From positions 880,786 to 944,785 of the forward strand of contig JAJEKV010000065.1 of NCBI GenBank assembly GCA_021234155.1: 64,000 nucleotides of DNA, given 5' to 3'. The stretch is from Isoetes taiwanensis (lineage: Eukaryota; Streptophyta; Lycopodiopsida; Isoetales; Isoetaceae). This document shows, in pieces, positions 55,435 through 64,000 of the stretch. Every line of letters begins with the position of its first letter. The stretch's first letter is position 1. The position numbers and the translations under genes are program-made. A model generated the notes under the pieces. That model worked only from the letters and a program-made list of their open reading frames with translations. It was not told where the DNA came from and ran no database searches.

Positions 55435-57351
55435 TTAAAAAACTAGTGAAATGTAAAGTTGAATAATTTCTAATAAAAGACCTTCAATCTTGCTTATAAT
55501 ATTGCCAACAGAACAAAGACATGGTTTTGAAATTGTTGTACATTTCTTATTATGGTATTGCTCAAGAGTTATGTCGTCATCATCCAAATTAGAGCTATTA
55601 ACTACAACAGGTGCCACGAGAGCTTGTGTAGCAAGCAAAGGATCTTCTGTTATTTCTTTGGTCATAATTGGAACAAGCATGTCATTCTGGCTTGAAAACC
55701 ACGGAAATGTGTTTTGACTTGAACTTTGAAACCGTAAATTTTGTCCTGTGATGGAGTTCCAAGGCTTATTGTCTGAAGTACGGTGTTGCTTGAAGGAATT
55801 ACACTATCTGAAATCATCTCTGTGTTAGTGTTAATTCGAAGAGGTATGTCCTTATTAACATCCTTAGACGCATCCAAATGCTCTTTGCTTATCTTTGCAG
55901 CTCGCCTACCTTTCTTAGAATTCCCTTTCGCTTGTTTGCCTCTACGAACAAAGCCTTTGTTGTAGTATTTTTTGAAACTGGTGGAGCTGGAATTGTAGGT
56001 TTAAAGCATCTAGGTTTCCTCGTCCTGCCTAACTTGGTAAGTGTTGGTGTTGCTTCTTGTCCTTGGATTTGAACATGGTTTGTTATCTCTCCTGCGATCT
56101 CTACAACCGCATGAGAAATCAAGTTCATTAAATATGAAGCTACAATGAGATATGTGAACACTAATTACCTGCATCATCAATCTCTAACTGCACTTGTTGT
56201 TCAGGCCCTCTTTCATTAAGTTGCCTCTAAAACATGAGCACTTTATACTTAAAATTAGTACTTGAAATGACCGCAATAAGAGGAAGACCTAACATGACAA
56301 ACAAACCTTTTGTTGGAGAAGTCATGGTCCTCGTTTAGGCTGTCTTATCACTTTCAATTTCTTAGGCGGTTGATATCACAAACTCATCCTTGTCTTCACC
56401 CATAGATCCCTCATCATGGAATTTACTATTATCTTCAGCTTCCTTTGCAATTGCAAACTCTGTGTAATTTGACTTTTGGTAAAGATTACTAGGTAACTCA
56501 AAACTAAAAAATGTATGTTTTCCACGCAAAGCTGGAAACAGAATATGTGGAATTTGTGTCCACAATGCAATTTAATATGCATTTTGAAATTGTCACTAAA
56601 ACTAAAACTACACATTGCACACCCTACTTTCTTATCTAGGACACGCCAATTTCCAGCACTTGGTCTAATTAGTATTATTATCATAAAAGCATCTCTAAGA
56701 TGTTTCAGATTCTGCACTCTAGATTCCAAGTCTGCCCTTACTTCTCTAGCTACATCAAGGTTCAGGCTTGTATTCTTAATCTCATATTCAATGTTGCCCT
56801 CTTATGGGCTCCATCTTTATTCTTTAGAATTGTTAAAAGGAATAGTCCTACTAAATCTTCTTCTTGACTCAAATAATTTAAGCCCGTTGTTTCCTTCGGA
56901 GATAGTTCCTTCAAATCCAAATATTTACCTTTAACATCTTCAATCTTCTTTGAGAGAGATTTTGTCGTCATCTGAAAATCAGCAAGCATGCCAATATTGT
57001 TCTCCATCAACCTCTTTTTTCCCTTCATATCCTTCTCATATGCTGAAGTATCATATTTTAGCTTGTCATTTTTTACTTCCAAACTAAAGATAGCAGCTGC
57101 AACATTTGACAACAATATTGTTTCCCTGTTGCTTCTCTCATGTTATTGTTTCGCGATTCGCAGCTATCAAATGCAAGTCTCAAGTGATTAACCTTGTAAG
57201 CATTAGGATTGGAAAGAGCTTGTGTTGTATGTTTCCGAGCACAAGCCCTTGCAAACTTAGTTCGAGTTTTTTTATTTTTCAGCTTAAATTGGTAGATTTG
57301 CCTCACCAATTCTTGCAATTCTTTGTGAAAGTCTAGCCTGACCAAATTCAA
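55435..57351 (-). pseudogene. Unidentified coiled-coil protein with a RING-like zinc motif, frameshifted
   Basis: Minus-strand coding order: FHKELQELVRQIYQFKLKNK and KVNHLRLAFDSCESRNNNMR (57073-57351), then a helical stretch with MLADFQMTTKSLSKKIEDVK and KYLDLKELSPKETTGLNYL (56762-57115). After a shift, IEYEIKNTSLNLDVAREVRA continues into the next frame. That frame has a zinc-like CAMCSFSFSDNF followed by LHCGHKFHIFC (C-x2-C ... C-x-H-x2-H-x2-C, about 56540-56640). The 3' part carries Lys/Pro-rich linkers (KLGRTRKPRCFKPTIPAPPV) and ends at 55435. Introns are plausible near 56165-56230. At least one indel (near 56790) interrupts the frame. No known family was recognised. Confidence 0.45.
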
Positions 57352-57460
57352 TTTTATTTTATTTCCTTCACATCATTATTATAGACATAAGAAATTTTCT
57401 TTGGTGCAGTCATCCTAAGATATGGGATTCGGGTCCCTGCCTTTATTTGGCACAGCTCTA

Positions 57461-57939
57461 AATGTATGGAACTCATGAATGGATGTTACAAGCTTCATCT
57501 CTGTTTTCTGATTAAACCCCAACAGATGTACAAAGACCAATTTTAATGCATAGAAAAAGATACTAGCACTAGATCTATTATTATCGTTATTCTAATATTA
57601 AGACTATCCTAAGAGATCCATGCAGGAAATACAAGCTAACACAACATTCAACAAGCTAACACAACACAAGCTAACAAACTATGCAACTGTCTATTTGATA
57701 AATGTATGGAACTCATGAATGGATGTTACAAGCTTCATCTCTGTTTTCTAATTAAACCCCAACAAATGTACAAGACCAATTTTAATGCATAGAAAAAGAA
57801 AGCAACACTAGATCTATTATTATTGCTATTCGACTATTAAGACTATCCTAAGAGATCTCTGCAGGAAATACAAGCTAACACAACATTCAACAAGCTAATA
57901 CAACACAAGCTAACAAACTATGCAACTGTCTATTTGATA
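57461..57939. repeat. 240-bp tandem duplication
   Basis: The block starting aatgtatggaactcatgaat recurs at 57701 with few differences. Inside each unit acaagctaacacaac is itself repeated. The sequence onward to 58729 is AT-rich with no supported gene. Confidence 0.88.
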
Positions 57940-58729
57940 ATCATCGATACCAAAAGCAGAAATACCACATCCTTATAAGATTTTTTATGGAATAAAAATG
58001 TAAATAGAAATAGAACATGCAACATGTTTTTCTTGAGTTTGATTTAAGTGTGTTTGCCACTCTTTGGCAGTAAATACCTATAAAGGACAGTAGCAGCATA
58101 TATGAGCTCTAAAAACATATAGGAAGAGCTTGCAAACATGCAAAGATCTAAAAAGAATTCTCTCATTATTTCATATCTTGTAAATATATATCTGCAGCAA
58201 AATTATGGTATTATATGCAAATATAAGTCAAATAGTCTGTTAAACCTTAAGCTAATGATAGACAAATCTAAATCATATCTGCTTTTGTGTGTGAAATGCA
58301 TAAATCGTTAATATGATTTCATTTTTGGCAAATTCCATCTTACGACTGATTGAAGCAAAGTATTGAAGAGGAATTTTGGGAACACTCCATTAACAAGTGG
58401 CTATAAATAGAATTATTGGGAAAAAATGGTCAAGATCTTCATTGTAGCATGTCCCTCTTTCTAGAATCACTGGCCTCTAAGCAAGCAAGGCATGACATCA
58501 CAAGAATCTCTAACTGGAAGACTAAAGCAAAAATTCAAATGTAAAAATAGAGGAAACGCACCTCATCCGAGGAAAAAAAGAATTCTTCTACTCTTAGACC
58601 GACCATTAGACTTGTGCACCATCCTGCAATTGCAAATTATTCAAGCCCTACCATTACCACTGCGCGTAATAATTTGAGAGAGGAAGATTTTATATTTTTT
58701 TATTTTTTTATGAAGACGGGCAAAAAGCT

Positions 58730-59037
58730 TTTCTAAAAATGTCACTATGAAAACATATGTGTGCTATGCTGGAGGGGTGCTTGCAAATGGGAAACTGTAC
58801 CCCAGTTCCATACTTAGACCCAACCACAAGCCGAATCTAGTTCAAAGAACCACGAAGCTTGGACCGAGTGCCATCAAACTTCTTGGGCAAACTAATCTTA
58901 GGCTCTGGTGGCCTCAATCCAGAGTTAGAGGGTAACTCATGGGAAGCTACCAATTCTTTAAGCTCTTTATTGTCCAACTGTAACTGTTGACATCTTGAAC
59001 AAATTGTTGGACTTGTTATAACCTTATCCATAGACAA
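58730..59037 (-). mobile_element. Ty3/gypsy gag fragment
   Basis: From ATG at 59037 the frame reads MSMDKVITSPTICSRCQQLQ, LDNKELKELVASHE and LRPPEPKISLPKKFDGTRSK, then a shifted QIRLVVG. The phrase PPEPKISLPxKFDGTRSKxRG is the hallmark start of a chromovirus-type gag capsid domain. It is truncated soon after and has no detectable LTR. The upstream region to 59640 shows no gene. Confidence 0.7.
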
Positions 59038-59840
59038 AATATGGAGAAAGAAATACTAGAAGCAGTAAAGTGTTTCCGATTCAAACTGTCATGAATCTAT
59101 GCGAAAACCAGAGAAAATACTAGAAAATATGTGAGAAATACAAGAAGAATATGCTGAAAACTGAATATACTTGATAAACAAAGTAGGGTAAAGGAATATC
59201 TAGAAGGCATAAGACAGACAGTGAACTAGAATGATTTGACAAGAATGAGGTGACTTTATATAAAGGTCTTGAGTTCTAGACCAATGGTCAGGTTCGCACC
59301 ACTCCAAAGGATGAGACTGTGCCAAGTATCACACATAATGTAGGTTCTAAAATGTTCTGAAACCTCCTGAAAATAGCTATATATATGAAGAAGATGCAAA
59401 GGGACGTCTTCAAGAAGTATGGCAAAGATGTATGTCTCTCAACATCATCTTTGTACATACGAATATAATACCCATGTGGTTCTCACGGTCTCCATGTATT
59501 GCTTCAATCAAGTGAAGCCTTCGTCGGCATTAACTTGTATACATAGATGTTCTTGATTCTTAAACAAACCATTTAGATAGTCAAGTTTGACCTCTCCTTC
59601 CAGCAAGATTTGAGCCATCGTTGATACATGGATAGGCCAAGTTTGGCAGGCGTGTGTCCCCCATGTTTACCATCTTTTGGCAATAAAGTATGGGGTGTTC
59701 CATTCCTGCCTCATATTTCCTGTAAGATGATGCGATATGGAACAATAGTCTTGATCCCCTAGTGCACAGGTCAAAAAAGCTTTCTAAACACTATTCCATG
59801 TAGCAAATGTTTTCAGAAGACCCACACTTCTACACCATAA

Positions 59841-59926
59841 AGGAGCACTGGCTCTACTAATGCACGAAATAAATGTGTGTGATAGGAGCACTGGCTCTAC
59901 TAATGCACGAAATAAATGTGTCTGAT
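59841..59926. repeat. 43-bp tandem duplication
   Basis: The unit aggagcactggctctactaa plus tgcacgaaataaatgtgt is repeated with one or two differences. Confidence 0.92.
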
Positions 59927-60277
59927 GGGACCAATCTTAAAGCTCTGCTTTAAGGCAATTGTTTTACATATAGTATACAGAGCTTCCAGCCAAGTATCTC
60001 AATGTATGTTAGTTGTGAAACTTGTATTTTTGCACGACCTCCACTAGTTGTCCCTGGTCGACCAAGTTGGATGCGGAGCCAACAACAGCGAGCCAAAGAC
60101 ACAACCAAGTTGGGTGGGGAGCCAACGATAGTGATCCACGAAACCACCAAGTCAGGTGGGGGTGGAAGACTTGAGCTGACCTCCACTAGTTGTCTTTGGT
60201 GGAAGAATTGAGGTGCCCTCGCGTGCTGCTATGATGAGCAAACTTGCAAAACCTTGGTCTCAGTCAAGTTAACTAGT

Positions 60278-60599
60278 GGGTAAAAGCATGTTAGGGTGTA
60301 CCACTTTTGGAACCTGCAAAAGTACATACACTAGGTACTTCAGAACTGGGTACTTTCTCATTTTTCTTTTCATTAAAACTAATACAAAAATCCAAAATAA
60401 AAGTCAAGGACATGGTAATATTCAAAGTTAAGGTAAAGATAATGCTATCGGAGACCAATATATATATAAAAAGTTATAAAACATACCTTATATTGAGATA
60501 TTATACAGGTACCCAGTACCCAGTCCTGGCTACCTTTTTAGGTACCTTTTTGGTCACTAAATAATACTTTTTAAGGGACACCCTAACATGCTTTTACCC
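60278..60599. mobile_element. 322-bp MITE inserted in the LINE
   Basis: The left end GGGTAAAAGCATGTTAGGGT and right end ACCCTAACATGCTTTTACCC are perfect inverted repeats. The flanking tetranucleotide TAGT (60274-60277 and 60600-60603) looks like a target duplication; a five-base TAGTG is also possible. Internal ggtacc/gggtac motifs are palindromic. There is no coding capacity, and the superfamily is not certain. Confidence 0.85.
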
Positions 60600-60815
60600 T
60601 AGTGTTTTGACAGTGTGTCTAGGTGTTGTTACATACTGGCTCGTGTATGGGCCAAAAGAACCACATCATCTGCATATATAGAAAAGCACACCATGGCATT
60701 CATTGCATCATATGCAAAATAGAATATAGTCTCAGCATCTCTTCACCATCTCACTCCAGTATTATGACATCTCCACTTAATAGCCTTCAATAAAAAAAGG
60801 ACATCTCCACTTAAT

Positions 60816-61110
60816 ACTATACTTCTCCAGAGCACCAATTTGTTGTCAATAGGCCCTTCATAGAGAACCTAACCAATTGCTTTATACTTTGTCTAATGAC
60901 CATGGCAGCAGCAATTAAATTATCGATGACCAAATAGCTGGTGTCATGACTGTCAAGCATTAAGACTACACTTCTCCAGAGTACCAATTTGTTGTCAATA
61001 GGCCCTTGATAGAGAACCTACCAATTGCTTTGCACTTTGCCTAATGACCATGGCTGCAGCAATTGAATTATTGATAACCAACTCGCTAGTCGTGACTGTC
61101 AAGCATCAAA
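60816..61110. repeat. ~149-bp tandem duplication
   Basis: Two units share acttctccagag, accaatttgttgtcaatagg, cctaatgaccatgg and gtgactgtcaagcat. The flank to 61660 (3' side of the PIP5K gene) holds no other gene. Confidence 0.85.
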
Positions 61111-61660
61111 CTCATAAGTATGTGCAACTAAAAACATCATCATCCGAAAGGCTAACTCACCTGTGATCTGATCTCAAGCTGGAGAACATAGAATAACAAG
61201 TGTCTAGTCTCCCAAATGAGGTTCAACCTATCTACTTATTTAACAACCTCTCCAACAATCTCAACAACTAATTCCAGAATTGAAACAATGGACAAACAAT
61301 TGGAGCAATAATTACTGAACATAAAGTGCCCTGCAGTCCAAGGAATCAACAAACTTCTAGCAAAGTGTTTGCTAACGGCCATGGATCACATCAGGTTCTC
61401 AATGCTCAAAGTAGAGTTTTGCACAAACATCAAACTTTGCACTGGCACCAAACATTCACCAAAGGCCCTATTTCTGATCCTAACATAAATCTACTGTAAA
61501 CATAATTTTTGAATATAGAAGAATAATCCTATGATTTTCTGAATCCCTTTTTATAAGGACTGTACAAAAGAATTCAAGTATGTATTGTATAAACACCACC
61601 TTATTTGCCGCAAAACCTTGTACTATGAATTCTGTTTATGAAGGGAATATACATGAGATC

Positions 61661-64000
61661 TTATGCTTCAGATGCAGAATTTGGAGGAAAGATCTTACAA
61701 ATAAAGTTTTGGAATCTCTTAGAATACAACTTAGGATTTACAGCAGATATCGAAAATGGATCAAATTGTAAAGACTTGACGGCGTGCTCCATACGCTTCG
61801 TGATATCGTATTCTTGTAAAATATCAATAATTCCCAAATACAAGACAACATCATAGACCTCGCCAAGAAACTCACTGTCATTTCCTTCATTCTGCCATAG
61901 TTTACGTTCTGCTCTAGCAGGCATATTCACGCCTAACTGTATCTGTAAACTGCCACATTATTGAAGCTTACTTAGTAAATGAATTACAATGACGATTTGG
62001 TATCTTCTAGTTGTCAAATCTTACCGAGCAGTTCCAGGTAGCAGCAGGTCAACTTCTGCATCACCCACTCCTGCGGCTCTTAGAGGACTTCCTCGAATGT
62101 GAAGCCCCGGGGCATTCACCTCCTGTCCTGGTTCTCTAGGAACAAGTACTAACCTTGTGGCTTGCCAGTATTCATCTGCCCAATTCAAATGACATGAGCT
62201 TCCTTAAAGTAACCATTCCATATTCCAGGTCAATCACAGATTCTCAAACTATCGACACAGAAAGAATAGGCCTCTTACAACATATTCATCAAAACCAGAA
62301 ATATGAAAGCCCCGGATTTCTTAGAATTTTTTTGCCGAAACAAAGGACATTTTAGAGTGCATTAACAGCAAATGATAGGAAATAACAAATTGAATGCATT
62401 TCGATGGCCACTATGTTCTAATCACAATTATCCAATGATAAGTTAGAATCAACGCCGCTTGCTAACCAAGTTGAATATACTGACGTTTTCTACACTTCAT
62501 CTAATAAAAGATGGCCTGTTTCAGTTTTGTCAACACACATCTTTTGTTAATTATGCATTCATGCATCTCTACACCACATTGCAGTCATAACAGGAATATG
62601 TACCATTTTCCAAAACTTGTCCTGTTGGTGTCTCAGAATGTGCAGATACCACAGAAGGATATTGAGGAGCCCTGAAGTGAAGACCCAGTAGAAGACTATA
62701 ATCCATGATGTGCTGTGATTCCAAAAACTGGCAATCGCATTTTATTTGCCTGTACAAAAGAAATCAGACGCATTTAGTACAAGCTTTCCCGTTTCCATTC
62801 TTAAATATACACACGGCATGTTCATACTTCTATTTCCTTCAAAGAGAGAAAGTAAGAAATGCACCAGAACACAGAGAAGCAATCAGTTCAGAAGCTGCCA
62901 ATGTGTTAAAATGTGTAAACATTTCAATGTGGAGTTCCCAAATGGATACAAAAACATGCATCCAGACATCCCAATGTGAAGTTCCCAAATGGTTACAAAA
63001 ACTTGCATCCAGACATCCCAATTTTATCATATGAACTACATTAGATGCTTGGTTTCTCAAGTTGCATCTATAAAAAAGGATACTGACTAATAAAGCTGTA
63101 CTGGCATATCAAGAGATTTTGCATGATACAGAAAATATACATGTCCAATAATAATTCTTACTTCAAAAGAGCATCACGCCATGTAGGCTCGAGACAGAAT
63201 ACAAAATCTAGATCCAAATCTTTGAGAGTTGTATTTTCATCGATGTCCACTCTCTCAGTCAATCGTCCCTGACGTGATCCTTTAAGGTCATATCGGCGAT
63301 GTATGCGGAGATCAGTGCAGAACATGTTGCCCATTACTATAAAACGCACCTATTTGAAGATAAACGCAGTATATAAGGGTCATATGACAGATGTGTACAT
63401 CCATTTAGATACATTATACGTGCATTTATCGTATGTACAATTTGCTTGAAGTATTATGCAAGGTGGTCTTCAAACATAGTATGCAACTTATTCTATGCCC
63501 CACACTTATTCTATGTTTTAGTTTTTCTTTCTTCATTTCTTAAGCAATATCTCTAGGTGGCTGCAAATGCCCCCCTAGCTGGACATGATCGATGAATATT
63601 TGGTCTCATAGACCCAAGTGGTCTCTAGTAGATGTTAATATAATCTTTCTTTCTTTCTTTCTCTTTACTGGTATGTGGGACATATAACCAAACTAATCTT
63701 TTTTTCTTTTGAATACACTCTGTTTTAAAGAACCAATGCAATAACTTGAACAATTGGTTATTGGTCCTCTTGATCTCTACCATATGGGCATAGAAAGGGA
63801 GCAAAACAAGGGAAGAAAGATAATAAACCAAATTTCTGTCACATTTATGTACAGGCATTCCACAGCTCTCTACAAACAAGCTAATTAGTTTATCATGCCA
63901 TACATACCTTACGACCACCCCATGGCTTCACCCTGTGAAGTCCGAAAAACTTTGTGATGAGAGTATTCTCATGTGTATGAACATGACGATAGTAGCTTTG
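61661..64000 (-). CDS. PIP5K: Phosphatidylinositol-4-phosphate 5-kinase, C-terminal exons (partial)
   Basis: Coding exons on the minus strand are 64000-63908 (continuing beyond the window), 63349-63162, 62749-62604, 62175-62025 and 61949-61661, with GT-AG borders and matching phases. They encode [49 protein letters not shown] (a kinase-core motif), and [12 protein letters not shown]. Then follow [13 protein letters not shown] (catalytic MDYSL), [20 protein letters not shown] and [20 protein letters not shown]. The activation loop [20 protein letters not shown] precedes [13 protein letters not shown]. The enzyme makes PI(4,5)P2 at the plasma membrane in phosphoinositide signalling. The N-terminal MORN repeats and the kinase start would lie past position 64000. 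The exons look intact. The first intron contains a LINE 3' remnant and the second a short tandem duplication. Confidence 0.95.
62926..63022. repeat. 47-bp tandem duplication in a PIP5K intron
   Basis: The unit aatgtggagttcccaaatgg through catccagacatccc is repeated twice with few changes. Confidence 0.88.
63560..63664 (+). mobile_element. LINE 3'-end remnant in a PIP5K intron
   Basis: ttggtctcatagacccaagt and tagatgttaatataat followed by (CTTT)n resemble the 3' terminus of the LINE at 8541-11735 (catagg..., gttaaaataaa, simple repeat). Confidence 0.55.

Larger units (their letters stand above)
59640..60800 (-). mobile_element. LINE fragment with YADD motif, interrupted by a MITE
   Basis: The minus strand reads FSIYADDVVLLAHTRASM across 60640-60690, the RT catalytic box of LINEs, followed by QHLDTLS. 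Weaker downstream LINE-like frames (around 59690-59950) lie on the other side of the 322-bp insertion at 60278-60599. The fragment is truncated and inactive. Confidence 0.75.

Overview
This is nuclear DNA from a large-genome plant. The plant genes have GT-AG introns and match land-plant families: PRAT2-type Tim17/22/23, a plant PIP5-kinase and a calmodulin-like protein. They sit in a sea of decayed transposons. A beta-class N4/N6 DNA methyltransferase-like exon, Crypton/DUF3504-like and DUF7869-like coding remnants, and many LINEs with a C-terminal CX2CX9HX4C finger suggest a seed-free plant (fern, lycophyte, bryophyte or close relative). That placement is inference; no sequence search was possible.

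Layout. 0-8 kb: methyltransferase-like exon, broken calmodulin-like gene, LINE scrap, then an intact five-exon PRAT2 gene (5784-7465). 8.4-13.5 kb: a TIR element with TTA duplications interrupted by a LINE, then another LINE fragment. 15.4-27.8 kb: an unusual block holding about 20 copies of a 22-bp GC-cored palindrome, three small paralogous ORFs with TATA boxes (15.76-17.0 kb), and frameshifted minus-strand coding remnants (17.4-20.9 kb). It also holds five complete 68-bp hairpin modules (23.7-25.3 kb) and a 100-bp near-perfect palindrome (27.4 kb). 27.9-36.6 kb: a DUF8039-like fragment, then two direct ~0.7-kb repeats around a DUF7869-like pseudogene. One of these repeats is split by a seven-unit tandem array whose ~430-bp unit carries a tRNA-like (SINE-like) promoter. 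A solo inverted unit lies at 36.1 kb. 37-43.3 kb: a purine-skewed, ORF-poor, internally duplicated repeat, probably a non-autonomous retroelement.

43.5-61 kb: a MULE transposase interrupted by a LINE, an intact acidic/basic nuclear protein gene with a CHZ-like C-terminus (46545-47168), a DUF3504 tyrosine-recombinase-like pseudogene, a Ty3 pol relic, further LINEs, a processed retrocopy with a 15-bp target duplication, an unidentified broken coiled-coil/zinc gene, a Ty3 gag fragment and a LINE carrying a MITE. 61.7-64.0 kb: the last five coding exons of a PIP5-kinase gene on the minus strand, running off the window end.

The three genes that look functional (PRAT2 translocase-like, CHZ-like chromatin protein, PIP5K) are unrelated housekeeping-type genes and form no pathway. 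The most unusual content is the 15.4-27.8 kb block. There small TATA-driven ORFs, oriented palindromes and hairpin modules occur together in a way that ordinary transposon families do not obviously explain.
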